A stretch of 64,000 nt of DNA, from NCBI GenBank assembly GCA_950022295.1, contig OX465595.1:119600270-119664269 (forward strand), written 5' to 3'. Both the position numbers and the translations under genes were made by a program. Below, one piece after another: positions 11,024 to 25,018 of the stretch; position 1 is the first letter of the stretch; each line of letters opens with the position of its first letter. The notes under the pieces are model-generated. The model worked only from the letters and a program-made list of their open reading frames with translations, made no database searches and was not told the origin of the DNA. The stretch is from Bromus sterilis. Its lineage: Eukaryota; Streptophyta; Magnoliopsida; Poales; Poaceae.

Positions 11024-14000
11024 ACATCCCCAAGCTTAATTCATGCTCGTCCTCGAGTAGGTAAATGATAACAAGCATAATTTCTGTGGTGACATGCTAA
11101 CAATCATATAAGAACTTTGAAAGTAAAGCAATCAAGGTATACCTATGTAATTCAATTCAAGTCATAACAGACAAGAGTCTAAATTAGCATTGAAACAAGC
11201 AACATAAGAACATTAAGGTGCAAGAGCTCTTGCTGTCCGTGACTCGAATGTCTCCAGATGGTGTTTCCGTGCAAGAAGTGGGGGATGGAAATACGAGAAA
11301 AAATATATTTGTTGAGAACTCAATCTACTAAAGTTTCACACTTAGTCTTCTTTGGAATCTTATCTTGACTCTTCCCCAGACCACTAGCCAGGTACAAGGC
11401 AATTTGATACACTCCCTTTCGATATTTAGAGTACTCATGCAATGGATGAGCGTAAGCACGAGAGTTGACACTTAGGATGGCAAAGAGAGAGAGAGATATG
11501 TTGGAGGAGGAAGACAGGAAAAAGGGCGAGAAAGGCTCACATCAATGAGGACAATCATAGGCGAGAGAAAGCCAAATGATACATATGATGTGAGGAGTAG
11601 GGATTGCCATTCAAAGGATGTACATATTAGCTAAAAATCTCTCCAATGGAACTAGGGGGTGCATCCAACTTTCTCGCTCATGAAGACATAGAGCTCGTTT
11701 GAGGAAGCTCATCCTTGGAATATGCAAGCCAAGTTCTATAGTGTGAAGGTCCCCACATAGCTATATGCATAAATGATCATCTCTATGGAGTACAAGATAT
11801 AGAGAGAGTACGAGTGTGGATCTTTCAAAAGGAATAGTAGTGTTTCCCCTTTCTCTCTTTTTATTTCCTTTTTCTCTTTTTTTGTATTTTTTGATGGCCT
11901 CAATGGATCTTTCTATTCAACTCTCATTTGTCCTCTTTGGGGTCTTTTAAATTTGTCCTCTTTGGGATCTTTTCCTCACTTAAGGGAGACACTCTATTTT
12001 ACAAGAAGTATAGAAGATCTTTCACACTTTACAAGGTACTCAACATAAATAAGATGTAGCTATCATCATATATGAAAATGTATGCATCTGCCAGTGTAGC
12101 AGGAACATGTATGACATGAAGATCAAGTCCTGAAGAGGTGGAAGTTGCATGGCAATATATCTCGGAAAGGCTATGGAAATGCCTTGATAGTTAGGTATGG
12201 TGGCTGTTTTGAGGAAAGATATAAGGAGGTTTATGATGACAGAGCGTATCATGCCAAGGGTTTGGATGCACCGGCGAGGTGGACGCCAACTCTCGGAGTG
12301 AGAAGAGGGCAATGCACGGTACCAAATAGGCTAGCAAATATGAGGAGGTGGAAGTGTCAACTTTCAATACTTACATTAGTCCGAAGAACACATGCACTTA
12401 TTATCGGTAACTCTCAATCTAATAAGGAGGTTCACAAAGAGACAAGTACCCCGAGGAGGAGTGTATGGGGGTTTGGTTATCCTTGCGCATCCTCGACTCA
12501 TGGTACGTGAGTGTACTCTAATATCCGATCCCTCCAAAGATTAGTGATCCATCTAGTAGCTAGAGTTCTCAGCTAGTTTTGTAGTTTTCGAAAATAAACA
12601 CGGATTGCCCAAAATACGACACCTATCACTAATAGGCTAGAGCTCTTGACACCAAAAGTTAAAACATTACTCATAATAATACCTCAAAACTATTGCAAGT
12701 TACTACTACAATTGAATAGCAACCTCAATTACCAACTTCAAGACAAGACACAACTCAGTGCAACAACCAACTCTCTTAACATGAAAACTAAATAGATTTC
12801 CAGCAACAAACTAAACAAAAGCTAAAGATCTTGAAAAATATAAAAATGAAAACTAAGAGCTAAACATGGCAGTAGCTATGAAAAGATAAAGAACACACAA
12901 CAAAAGAAAGATAAGGATGAAAATCCTATGATGTGTTCTTGTTTAAAGTGGAGCGTGTTTATCTCCCACACAAAGTAAGCTGGGTTCTAACTTGTTTATG
13001 AAGAGCAAGCAAAGGTAAAGAAAACTGAAAAGTAAACCTAAGAGCGAGACACTCCAAGCATAGCACATAACGCATGAAGTGATAAAAATATAGTGAGACG
13101 AAGGACGAACTGATGATTGTTGATGGAGGAGGGGATGCACGGGGGCATCCCTAGCTTAGACGCTTGAGTCTCCTGGAATATAAATTGGGGATGCATGGGG
13201 GCATCCCCAAGCTTGAGCGTTTGACACTCCCGGATCTTCTTTCATCATCTTCCCTCGCACACTTGAAAACTCCCTTCATACATAACTCATCATAAGATGA
13301 TTAGAGAGGTTAGTACCCTTAATAAAATAAATTTCCTCTACTGGAAATAAAGTTTTCTTGAAGAGCTACTGTTTCTCAAGATTGCCAAAAAGTTTTTGCA
13401 AAGAAAAAGCAAGCTTAAGGTTTGCAAAAGTGAGGAAAGGCAAAACGTTGCCGAATCTATGAAAAACAGAACAGCAGGTAGTAAAAAAAATTCAGGGTAG
13501 TTCTGCAACTCAAATCAAAAAACTCAGAACAGACGCTCAAAAAAATTGTATGGAGCACGCTGTAAAAAAATTCAGATAAAAAAGATGACCTGGTGATTTT
13601 TTCTATCCAAGGACAGCATCTATTTTCTGGAAAGCATGCCACAATTTTTGGACTTTCTTGCAATCTGAGGCTAAACTTGGCACAAAGCTTGAAAATAAAG
13701 ATACAATGATGATGCTACAGTAGTAACAATCATCAAGACCACTAAAAATATAAGTAAAAACATATTGGCTTGTCTCCCAACAAGCGCTTTCTTTTACTCC
13801 TTTAATCCTAGGCAAGAAGCAAAAAGAAGAATCACGTTGTATCAATCGAACCATCATCAAGATCATCAAGAAGCTCTTCAATTGTACAACTAGTTTTAAA
13901 TTTTTTTTCAAATAAAGGCCTAATGAAGATACTTCTAGGGATAAAACCAAAAGGCGGAAATCAATTGGAGTTTCATTTATAAATTTATCTAAGAGAGGTA

Positions 14001-14818
14001 TTTCTTCCAATGTTTTCACGGTTTCAACTCCCTTGGAAATGAGTGGATTATTTTTAGGTCGGGGAACCTTAGGGACATAATTGAACTTAGGTTAATTTCT
14101 TGCCGGAGTTTCTACCTATATTGGTTTGATTGAGGAGAAAGTAGTTCCTAAAGTGTTAATGATTTCCTCAATCTTATCAATCCTAGAAGGATCCATATCA
14201 TGGGATTTGATGGTCTCAAGTTTTAATAATTTTATGCATGGAGCTATCAAGTCTATTCAAATTCCCTTGGATCTTGTGATCCAACTCATTTATCCTACTT
14301 ATACTTGGTATTTCTAACTCTATCTTTTCAACAAAATTCATAATGTGAACTGGAGTGATATCCTCTTGTATGTTAGCAACAGGGAGATTTCCAACTAGCT
14401 TTCAATAACATTAAGAGACTCCCAAATTGGGGCTTCTAGGAATTTCCCATTGATAGCAGTATCTAAAATGAACCTATTCCAAGGATTAATTCCAACACAA
14501 AAAAATTCTAAGAAGGATAGTAGTGGATTGCTTCTTTGTGGCTCTTTTCTGAGAATCATTAATTGTATACCAAGCATCTTTTAAACTTTCACCACCTTTT
14601 TGTTTAAAGGTGAGAACTTCTATCTCAAAAAATGCAAAAGGACCAGAATGATGACAACTACTAGCAAGGTAAATAATTTTTGTGTGATTTTTGATATAGG
14701 ACACTAAGATAAAAATTGAAAGGTAAACTAACAAGACTAAAAAGCAAAGGTGAAAGATAGTGTGCAACTCCCCTATCTTGTAGAGTGGAGTCCCCGGCAA
14801 CGGCGCCAGAAATTTGCG
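11024..14818 (-). other. Y internal region, no protein domains
   Basis: AT-rich and low in coding capacity. The longest minus-strand ORF (13603-14019, 138 codons) has no recognisable motif. Two copies of a GGGGATGCA(C/T)GGGGGCATCC block start near 13131 and 13187. Nothing else could be assigned. Confidence 0.7.
14791..14808 (-). other. Y primer-binding site
   Basis: On the minus strand TGGCGCCGTTGCCGGGGA, ten bases from the LTR edge. It is identical to the tRNA-Asp-type site of the Athila-like elements here. Confidence 0.85.
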
Positions 14819-17800
14819 TGATGTGCGAGAGATGATAATGGCTTCTCACCCTTCGTCGGTTACCCCAAGTGGAAGGTGAGATGTAGGACAGCAACAAATT
14901 TCCCCTATGTAGAGGATAGGGGTTGTCTCCCATAGGACTCCTAAAGTGACAAGTAGGTCACAACGGCGCTAGAAATTTAGCGGTTGACGTGGACCTACAC
15001 ACAGACACAAATGACTTTGCTCCCAATAAAGTTTAGAGAGGTTGTCAATCTCTCTGGCATTTTTGTTTACAAAGGAACAAACACAAGGGATAAAGGATAA
15101 TAATAATAGCTACTGGAAAGTAAAAGCAGAAAATAAATTGAGCGTGTAAACAGTGATGAGAATATGGACCGGGGTCCCGTGATGTTCACTAGTGATGTCT
15201 CTCTCCCAAAAGACGATAAAACTGCTATGCGAGGTAAATAAATCACAGCTGGGCAATTGACAGGATTAAAAATGCAATGCAATGCTAACTATGCTACAAA
15301 GAAAGGAAGAGGCTCAAAAGCATGGGCGGTACGCCAAAATAAGTAGACCGAAATCCAACCGCGTCTACTACTAATCATCCACCTTGAGATATCTATCCAA
15401 AACATCTCGCTGATATTAAGTTGCGAGCCCCACCCAAACTGTAAACCCAACGCAACAGACAACTGCATCAAAAGAACTTTGCGTAAAGTAAACAATCCTT
15501 GCAACCGCGGTTACAAGCACCGTTGTTTCCCCCTTGTGGCAACAACACATCCCCTAGACTTATGTTTCTGTCACTCAAGCTAGTCATCAGGGGGCATGAA
15601 CCCACAATCGAGCAAAACGTTCCCTCTTGGAGTCACTACCTACTACTTTGCCAAAGCAATAAACAACAACGGAGAACATGCAAGAATTACTCAAGAACAA
15701 AAATATAAATGATAAAAACCAAATATATTACTCAATCAAAAACTGAACATAGTCTCATAATCCATCAGATCCCAGCAGACTCAGCATAGCAACAACAGAA
15801 AGAATTACATATGTGCCTTGATCATGTAGGGCAGCTCACAAGGTCTAATCCATGAAGATCAAAAAGGGGAGGAGAACATCACATAGCTACTGGTCACGGA
15901 CCCATGGTCCAAGGTAGACTACTCACGGATCATCCGGGAAGCGTCCATGGTGGAGGATAGGCTCCCAAAGGTCAATCCTCCCTCCGGCAGGGTGCCGGGA
16001 AGAGGTCCGTTGGCGCTCCCGATCTTGGAAGCGCGTCGGTGGCGGAACAAAGGCGAGATCGCGAAAAATGGTTCTGTCCTCGGAAGAATCCCATAACGGA
16101 GAATATATAGGCAAAGGGGTGCAGCCAGGGGGCACCAGGGGTCCAGGCGCCCCCCTAGCGCGGCCAGCCCCTAGGGGCGCATGATACGTCCAAAATGCAT
16201 CACTATTTTATATAGAAATTATGTCTTATTCATTGATATATTTCATGTTATGATGTTGTTCTTATGTTGTTTTGGCTTATTTTACACAGTTTGCAACTTT
16301 CCGATGCCGAAGCAGTAGACGCAGGATTCAGCGGTAAAAAGTGGACGCTGAGTTGCTGAAGAAGAATACCTCCAAATTACCTGAAAATCGATGGAGGGAT
16401 TTTTCGGAAGATTAACGAAGACACGCCGAAGAGGGCCAGAGGGGGGCCACAGGGTGCCCAGGCGGCCACCCGGTGCGGCCCCACCCCTGGCCGCGCCGGG
16501 AGGGCGCCTGGACCCCTGGGGCCACTCCCGACTCCCCCCTTTGGCCTATATATCGCACACATATCAAAAACCCTAAAAGAGAGGGAGTTTCCGGAGTTAC
16601 GCCGCCGCTCTGTGGCGGAAACCTACCGAGAAGAAAAGACATCTTCGGCGGGCAGATTACGCCGGGGGGAACACCTCCCGGAAGGGGAGATCGTCGCCAT
16701 CGTCATCACCATCGTCACGGGCATCATCGAGATCATCATCAACATCATCCCCAACATCAGCACCATCACCACCACCATCCAATCTCACCTCACAAGTTCA
16801 ACTTGTGTTGTAATCCGTACTATCTATCATCTCTACTCTACCGGTGTTGATTACTACCGTGTGATGAATGCTATTGAGTTTTGTTGGAGAATTATCGTTG
16901 TGTCCAGATTGTTTATCATCTATTTATCCCCACTGATCATGATCTCTTTTATGTCTTGTGAGTAGTTACTTTAGTTCTTGAGGACATGGGAGAAGTCTAG
17001 TTGCTAGTAGTCATATGAGGTTGAAGTAATATGTGTTGTTTGATATTTAAGTTGTGTTGTTATTTTCCTAGTGTTGTTGTGTGAGACGAACACTCAACAC
17101 TTCGCCTTATTAAGGACCTAGGGGAATACATTGTGTACAAAGAATACTTACAGTGGGTTGCTGGAGTGACAGAAACCTGAACCCTAGTTCGTACTGTTTT
17201 GCACAAGGGAACAATGGATCATCGATCGTATTGCTATGGTTAGGCTTTTGCCTTAATTACTATCATGTATTTGCGGATGCTTGCAAGATGTTTAATCATA
17301 AGAGTGCACTTATATTAGTCTAGAGGGTGCACTAGTATAGATCCACCCACTCAACACTTATCAACACGGCACATAGTACCGATACGGAATATGGTGAAAG
17401 CACATGACTATTTCTCCCTTGTGTCCTCAAGAACGTTTTAGCCTTTATAAGCTCAGTTGCTAGGCCTATCCTTTGCTCAAAAGGATCGGGCCACTTGTTA
17501 CTCCTCAGTGCTCTTTACTTTACTTGCTTTTACCTTCTTGTCGCTTATACCGAAAACCCCTAAAAAGTTATCTTTCAGATCCTGCAGCTATTTCTTTACC
17601 AAAGTCACTTACCAATACCTTCTGCTCCTCGTTGAGTTCGACACTCTTATTTATCGAAAACACTACAAACGATCCCCTACAGTTGAGGGTCATCAGCGCG
17701 CCACCAGGGCGCCTGGGCCCCTGGTGGTGGCCCTCTGGCCCCACCTTGGTGTTTCCGGAAGCTTCCGGTACGCTGATTTTTATTGTATTTTTCCCGAATT

Positions 17801-17986
17801 TTTGGAGCATTTTTAATATCGGGGAAACCTGAAATAGAAAAATAGAAGAAAAAAGGAAATGGCACTGGGGTGCACTGAGTTAATAGGTTAGTCCAAATAT
17901 GATCAAAAGTGTATATAAAACATAGCAATATCACACGAAACATGCATGGAGCAAGCAGAAATTATAGATACGTTTGGGACGTATCT
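14819..17986 (-). repeat. Y 5' LTR interrupted by solo LTR Z
   Basis: Two parts, 14819-16181 and 17701-17986, give an LTR of about 1.65 kb once Z and its duplicated GCGCG are removed. The terminal base at 17986 is T where the other LTR has A, so the outer edge is mutated or off by one. ORFs such as 15923-16135 are LTR noise. Confidence 0.85.
16182..17695 (+). mobile_element. Z: solo LTR nested in Y 5' LTR
   Basis: 1,514 bp from TGATACGTCC to GGGTCATCA, flanked by GCGCA (16177-16181) and GCGCG (17696-17700), a five-base duplication with one mismatch. It has no internal region or second LTR, so it is the product of LTR-LTR recombination. A CAT/CAC-rich microsatellite (about 16695-16785) produces a His-rich ORF that is not a gene. 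A remnant of the same family lies at 25613-25836. Confidence 0.85.
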
Positions 17987-20038
17987 GCAATCTGCTATCC
18001 TGAAGCACAACCTTCCGGCTGAACCTTTAGGAATCCTTGCACAACCAAAAGAAGACCCGGTGTTTGATCTCAAACCACTTCCCGATACGCTCAAGTACGC
18101 TTATTTAGATGAAAAGAAAATATATCCTGTTATTATCAATGCTAACCTTTCAGGATTTGAAGAAGAGCGATTATTGGAGACACTTCGCAGACACCGTGGT
18201 GCCATTGGCTATACCCTTGATGACCTTAAGGGGATTAGTCCATCAATTTTCAAACATACTATCAATCTCGAGCCCAATGCTAAACCAGTTGTTGATCATC
18301 AACGACGGTTGAACCCAAGGATGAAGGACGTGGTCAGGACTGAAATTCTCAAGCTGCTAGCCGCGGGTGTCATCTATCCTATAGCTGATAGTAAGTGGGG
18401 TAAATCCGGTTCAATGTGTTCCTAAGAAAGGAGGTATGACTGTTGTTCCTAATGATAAAAATGAACTAATACCTCAAAGAGTTGTTATTGGTTATATAAT
18501 GTGTATTGATTACAGGAAGTTGAACAAGGCAACCAGGAAGGACCATTACCCGCAGCCCTTCATTGATCAAATGCTAGAGACGTTTTCCAAAAACACTCAC
18601 TTTTTCTATCTCGACAGGTACTCTGGCTTCTCTCAAATTCACGTTAACACTGCCGATCAAGAGAATACCACATTCACGTGTCCTTACAGTACTTATTCTT
18701 ATAGGCGTATGCCTTTTGGTTTATGTAATGCACCTGCTAATTTTCAGAGATGCATGCCTGCTATTTTTCATGGTTTCTGTGAGGATATTGTGGAAGTCTT
18801 CATGGACGATTTCTCCGTCTATGGAACTTCCTTTGACCACTGTCTCCACAATCTTAATAAAGTTTTGCAGAGATGCGTGGATACAAATTTAGTTCTAAAC
18901 TGGGAAAAGTGCCACTTCATGGTTAACGAAGGGATCGTCCTTGGTCACAAGATTTCCGAGAGGGGAATTTAAGTGGACAAGGCAAAGATTGAAGCTATTG
19001 AAAGGATGCCCTATCCAAGGGACATCAAAGGTATTCTTAGTTTTCTCGGCCATGCTGGTTTCTATAGAAGATTTGTTAAAGACTTTTCTAAGACTTCGAG
19101 ACCCCTCACTAATCTTCTCTAGAAGGATGTTCCTTTTGTATTTGATGAAGATTGTAAGGAAGCCTTCGAAGTTCTTAATAAAGATTTAATAACCGATCCT
19201 ATAGTACAACCACCTGATTGGAAATTTCCCTTTGAAATTATGTGTGATGCTAGTGATTTTGGTGTTGGAGTTGTTTTAGGACAAAGGGTTGATAAGAAGT
19301 TGAATGTTATACATTATGCTAGCAAAACCCTTGATAGTGCTCAAAATAATTATGCTACTACTGAGAAGGAATTGTTAGCAGTAGTGTTTGCTTGTGATAA
19401 GTTTAGGCCTTATATTGTTGATTCTAAGGTTATTATTCATACTGACCATTCTGACCTTAAGTATCTTATGGAGAAGAAGGATGCCAAACCAAGGCTCATC
19501 AGGTAGGTATTCCTTCTTCAAGAATTTGATTTGCAGATTGTTGATAGGAAAGGAGCAGACAATCCGGTGGTGGATAATCTTTCAAGGATGGAAGATATAC
19601 CGCATCATCCCATTCCAGTCAACGACGGTTTTCCATAAGAACAACTAGCTGTTGTAAAAGTACAATCTCTTTCCGACCCTTGGTTTGCAGATTGTGCTAA
19701 CTTTATCGTTGCAAAGTTTTTGCCTCCAGGTTTAACATTTCAGCAAAGGAAGAAGTTCTTCCACGATTCGAGGCATTACTTTTGGGATGAACCACATCTT
19801 TTCAACGAAGGTCCAGATGGGATCGTGAGAAGATGCATACCGGAGCACGAACAGAAGGACATTCTCAGACAATGTCATGATAGTCCCTATGGAGGACATC
19901 ATGCCAGTGAGAGGACCGCACATAAGGTTCTCCAATCAGGTTTTTATTGGCCTACTCTCTTTAAAGATGCTAGAAATTATGTCTTAGCTTGTGATAAGTG
20001 TCAGAGAGTTGGTAATATTAGTAGGAGGAATGAGATGT
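17987..20038 (+). pseudogene. W: decayed Gypsy pol fragment (RT, RNase H, integrase N-terminus)
   Basis: Translates as the middle of a Ty3/Gypsy polyprotein. RT carries the palm motif FMDDFSVYG (about 18800) and MPFGLCNAPANFQR (about 18710). RNase H has CDASDFGVGVVLGQ (19240) and TDHSDLKYL (19440). The integrase HHCC zinc domain spans 19870-20010 (H.SPYGGH...C..CQR). It is broken by a one-base frameshift near 18395 and by stops near 18970, 19121, 19504 and 19636. The left end meets Y's LTR; the right end is cut by G2's LTR at 20039, so the integrase core is missing. The motifs suit the Athila lineage. It is a separate, once autonomous element, not part of G2. Confidence 0.88.
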
Positions 20039-21422
20039 TGATACGTCTCAAGCGTATCTACTTTTCCAAACACTTTTGCTATTGTTCTGACCTCATTCTT
20101 GCATGATTTTAACTAAACTAACCCGGACTGACGTTGTTTTCAGCAGAGCTGCGTGTATGGTTTTCTTATGTGCAAGAAAATGGATTTTTAGGTGTCTCAG
20201 AAAATTATAGGAAAATTCACAGAAAATCCACGCACCCGAAGGGCCATTGTGCCAGAAGTTGGGCCAGAGGGCAGCCAGGGGGCCCCAGGCGCCCTGCTGG
20301 CGCGGCTCCACCCCTAGCCGTGCCGGGAGGCCGCCTGGGTGGGTCCTCCCCCCTCTGGTGCCCTACCGAAGCCCCTATTTATTCCCGTGACGAGAAAACC
20401 CCAGAACAGAAGTCGTTTTCCCAGTTTCCGTCGTGGAGCCGCCGCCACCCTCTGTTCTTCTCTGGGAGGGCTAATCTGGAGGCTGTTTTGGCCTCCGGTG
20501 AGGGGAGATCATCGCCATTGTCATCATCATCACCACTCCATCCTCCCTCCATGAATTCTCCTCTCATGTGTGAGTAATTCCTTGATGTAGTCTAAGGGGA
20601 TGGTAGGGATTGGATGAGTTAGATCATGTAATAGTTCATCAGATTGTTGGGGGCATGTTGTCTATCATCTACTTTGGTGTTTATCATCTTTGCTACAACT
20701 TGTTGCTCTTAATGCTTGTCACTTTGGGCCCGAGTTCCATGTTTTCAGATCTGAACCACTTGTGTTTTCATGAGTATATTTATGTTCTTGGTCCTATCTA
20801 TGAGTTGTATGCACCTATTATGGTCCGGATCCGGCGATCACAAAGGGGACAGCTTGGGACACCAAAGGAGATGGACTATACTTTGAGGATTTCATGTATC
20901 CATTGAGTGTTAATGCTTTGTTCCGGTGCTCTTTGACAGGAGCACCTTAATCTCCATAAGTTCCTTTTGTCCCCGTTCATAGCGGGATGGTAGGACAAAA
21001 CATGGTGTGCAAGTTCTTATTGTAAGCACACACAACTACCTACGGGATACATGCCTAATGTTTGATATTTGCCTAGATGATCCTTGTTTTTCTGTGTGCC
21101 TTTCCCCATGTTAAAATCTATTACATGTTCACTCTCATCCAAGTAGCGCCCAAAAATCCATCTCCCTAGCCTACAGTGTTTTAATCTTGCTGGTTACTAG
21201 TAGTCCAGTTTCGTTGTCTTACTTTCGCTGTCGCCACTATCACTTTTATATCACCATTTCTATTAATATTTCGTTGCAAGCAAGTATATTTCAGGTGCGG
21301 TTGAATTGACAACTCAACTGTCAAAGATTATAAACATTCTTTGGCCCCCTTGTGTCGAATCAATAAATTGGGTTATTTTAACCGCGAAGACTATCTCGAT
21401 CCCCTATAGTTGAGGATCATCA
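20039..21422 (+). repeat. G2 5' LTR
   Basis: 1,384 bp, TGATACGTCT...GGATCATCA, homologous to the other G LTRs. It is followed by the primer site 12 bases downstream. Confidence 0.9.
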
Positions 21423-21434
21423 CGTACTGTTTTC

Positions 21435-21452
21435 TGGTGCCGTTGCCGGGGA
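21435..21452 (+). other. G2 primer-binding site
   Basis: TGGTGCCGTTGCCGGGGA, the tRNA-Asp-like site with one C-to-T change relative to G4. Confidence 0.8.
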
Positions 21453-21509
21453 GCATAGCTTTATTTACAAGTCTACTTGAAGTATTTTGCCTGCTGCACT
21501 TTATCCACT

Positions 21510-24232
21510 ATGGGTAAGAAAGGAGACCCCAAGGTTCCAATCTTACCATCCACTACAAGAAAAGGTATTGTTCTGAGCACTAGTGTTACACTTGATTCAC
21601 CTTCAGTTATAAGTAAGTTTGCTTCACCACCACCACCACATGTTGCTTCTACTGATTCTGTTAGTATGCCCGATACTTTTGATGATGCTTGCACTACTCC
21701 TGAGGAAATTGGTTTTCTTGGTCGCTATCTTGAATCTCAAATGGCTAAGGTTGCAGCACAGTTCGAGACTGAAACTCCTGCTACCTATTTTCCTACTTGC
21801 AAAGCCTTTGGTTACCCAGATTTAGATAAACTCAAGGAGAGACTCCTTGAGGATGACTATGTTATTCTTGATGATGATTTATGAAGGGAACTTACAAAGT
21901 GTGCCGACTCTGACCCTGGTGCTGTTAGGAAGCTGCTTGAAAAGCACTCCATGAAGAACAAAATTACTCCTGATCCTAAATTTGCTACGTGTCCTATATG
22001 CATCACTGATCCTGATTATGATTTCTCTGTTGACCATTCACTTATATCTACAGCTGAAGCTGACCCCTTTTATGGAAGAGAAAATGATGATGCTATAGCA
22101 CACCTGACCAAACTCACTAAGTTAGGTGGCTTGTTTACTACTGATGAGAGGATACGGAACTTTTATGTGGCTAAGCTTTTTCCTTTCTCTTTGAAGGAAG
22201 ACGCTAAAGCATGGTATGATTCACTACCCTATGGTTCCATTAAGAGTCCTCAAGACTTAGCTCAATCTTTTGTTGATAAGTACTTTCTTGCTCATATGCA
22301 ACATGCTGCTTTACAAAGAATATATAACTTTAAACAGTTGCAGGATGAGAACCTCCATAAAGCTTGGGGGAGGTATTGCAGTTTAATTCAGGCTAGACCG
22401 GGACATGGAGTCCCAAAGAATGAATTACTTGATATATTTCATGCTGGTCTAACCGATGAATCTAGATCCTATCTGGATAGTTGTGCTGGTTGTGTTTTCA
22501 GGGAAAGAACATCGGACGATGCTGAAGAATTAATGGGCAAGATTTCCAAGAATCATGAAGATTGGTCCGTCCCTGAACCACCTCCACCACCAAAGAAGAG
22601 GGGCATGCTTGTCCTAAGCCTCGAAGATATGCAAGAAGCATAGAAGTCTATAAAGGAGAAAGGTATTAAAGCTGAAGACGTGAAAAATCTACCTCCTATT
22701 GAGAAGTTGTGTGAGCCTACTACTCACCCTCCCTTGGTAGAGGTACACTCTCTTTTAGATTTCAATGAAAGTGACATCACTAAAGGTAAGCCTCCCAATC
22801 AATGTTTAGATGAGCTTGATAATTTTATTATGAAGCAAAAATCACTTTAATATGAGGATACAAAGTCAGTTGCATGATAACACTCTTGCTATCAAGAGTT
22901 TACTTGATGTTCTAGGTAGAACAGTTAATGATGTTAAATGTCTTGTTAAGCATTTTCATATGGTTCAAACTAAACTTGAAAAAAATTCTGATGTGAAAAA
23001 ATATTCGCTTGCTAACAATGCCAAACAAGATAATTTACAGGCTTATGGTATAAAGACTCAGGGTGGAACACACACTCAGGACCCGCTCTATCCCGAGGGG
23101 CATCCGAAGAGGATCGAGCAAGATTCTCAAGTGCAGGAAGAAGACGAAGTTGTTAGCTCTCCTAGGAAGAAGAAGAAGAATAAGAAGAAGAGGAAACGCA
23201 AGGAAGCTAACAACTCCAAATATCCTAGTACAAGTGAAGAACCTGCTGTTGATCCTAATAGCATATCTACCTCCAATGCTGAGACTGAAGACGGTACCGA
23301 GCCCGAAAAAGATAAGGAGAATAATGATCCTCCCGAGGTGCGAGAAGAAGAAGCACCCGATAAACGCAGGAAATACACTAGAGAAGACTTCATCGTGAGA
23401 AGACACGGGAGGGAAAGAGAACCATGGGTAGAGAAACCCATGCCCTTTCTAGGTAAGTCTCTCAAAACCAAAGAAGAAGAGCATTATAATGAATTTTGTG
23501 AATGGATGAAACCTCATTTTCTTAAAATTCCTTTGACTTATGCTATTAAGTTACCTCCTTATTCAAAATATATGAAATATATTTTTACTAATAAAAGAAA
23601 AGTTCCTAATGAGGAAATATCTACTATGCTTGCTAAATACTCTTTCAGTGGCAAGATTCCTGAGAAGGTTGGTGATCCAGGTATACCCACCATTTTTTTG
23701 AGGGGTAGGTATACCCACCATTCCTTGCTCCATAAAGAATAATTATGCCAAAACTGCTTTATGTGATCTTGGAGCGGGAGTGAGTGTTATGCCTTTATCT
23801 CTTTAGAATAGGCTATGTTTAGAAAAACTAATGCCTACAGATATCTCTCTTCAGATGGCTGACAAGTCAACAACCGTCCCTATTGGTATTTGTGAGGATG
23901 TTCCTGTTGAAGTTGCTAATTGCTTAATTCTTATAGATTTTTTTGTGCTTGAAATGCCCGGGGATGGGAGCATGTCCATTATTCTTGGTAGACCTTTTCT
24001 TAACACCGCAGGTGCTATTGTTGATTGCAATAAAGGAAAGGTCACCTTCAACGCTGATGATAAAGAACACACGGTGTATTTTCCGAAGAAGATCGACAAA
24101 AGGCATGGCCTTAACTCTATAGAGAATATCGAGACCATGAAAATTGGAGAATGGGATTGTCCTCTACATGTGCACCACAAATACAAAACCATTATGGTGG
24201 GGACAATGTCCATTAAAATAAAGGTACAATGA
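21510..24232 (+). pseudogene. G2 gag-protease polyprotein, decayed
   Basis: Collinear with the G1 and G4 products from MGKKGDPKVPILPS onward. Stops at 21882-21884 and 22641-22643 and frameshifts near 22845 and 23700 break it. The second frameshift coincides with a duplicated GGTATACCCACCATT block (about 23689 and 23707). Gag core motifs (LFPFSLKEDAKAWY, 22170) and the protease block DLGAGVSVM (23767) are still readable. The end is the family's natural stop after KIKVQ at 24232; non-coding DNA follows, not pol. Confidence 0.85.
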
Positions 24233-25018
24233 TTACTTTATAAGAGGTGATACTTTCTGCTCTATATATCACCCGTTTGTTGGTAAGACTTGATCAACCT
24301 TGCTGGCTAGCATGTTTTATATAGGTAAAAAGTGGAGCTTGTTATTTTTTTCATTTTCTTTAGCTTTTTTTCTCTTTGTTGTACCAAGTCTATATGTTTT
24401 TGAAGCTTCACATTTCTAACAACTGTTTCAAGTTTTCAGAAAGTTTCGCAGCTCTTTGAACCTCGAATTTTTTTCAACAGTGAAGTTGTCAGCAAAATTC
24501 CACAAAAATAAAAATCAAAATTTCCACGTCAAAAGTGACCCAGGGGCACCTAGGGCTGACCAGGGCGGCCACCAGTGGCCCAGGAGGCCAGCTGGCGCGG
24601 TCTGCCCCCTAACCGCGCCCATAGGGCGCCTGGGGCCCACATGCCCCTTTTCTAGGTACTTCTTTTTCCCACTTCCTCTCTCTCTAAAAACACAAGCTCT
24701 GCACATGTTCTCGCGTTCTTGCTGTTCTTGGAGGAGATTTTCGATCTCTCTCCATAACCCGTCATTTGAGCTGAGATTTTGGGAAAATACTCCCTGGTAT
24801 GTGACTCCTCCACCCCTCCAATTAGATTTTTGATTAGTGGCTTCATTTGTGAGTATTTAGTAGTGCTTGGTGTTGTTCATATGAGCTTGCATGCATGTGT
24901 ATAAATTTATTTTCCAAGTTTTGATGCAAGTTTATGCCTTAGGTAAGTGAGTAAAATAGTTTGTCTCAACTCACTTTGTTTAAATCCTTGTTTTTGTGAA
25001 TTGTCGAAAATTTAAGAA
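24233..25018. other. G2 non-coding spacer
   Basis: No supported ORF. It is homologous to G1 5802-6589 and includes the GC-rich CCAGGAGG...GGGCGCCTGGGG block and a pyrimidine-rich stretch before the env-position ORF. Confidence 0.7.

Larger units (their letters stand above)
10734..17986 (-). mobile_element. Y: non-coding Gypsy-type LTR retrotransposon
   Basis: On the minus strand: 5' LTR 14819-17986 (split by solo LTR Z), primer site 14791-14808, internal region 11024-14818, and 3' LTR from 11023 down to 10734, where G1 interrupts it; the rest lies left of the window. The internal 3.8 kb has only short ORFs (for example 13603-14019) with no gag, protease, RT or integrase motif, so Y is a large non-autonomous element. 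Its outer right end abuts W pol, so Y apparently inserted into W. Confidence 0.85.

Noticed and set aside
16473..16850. His-rich ORF in solo LTR Z.
   Set aside because: It is the translation of a CAT/CAC microsatellite in an LTR; similar short runs occur in the other LTRs here.
23672..23725. Repeated GGTATACCCACCATT in G2 as a target-site duplication of a small insertion.
   Set aside because: Only about 18 bases separate the copies, with no terminal repeats; a small filler duplication is simpler.
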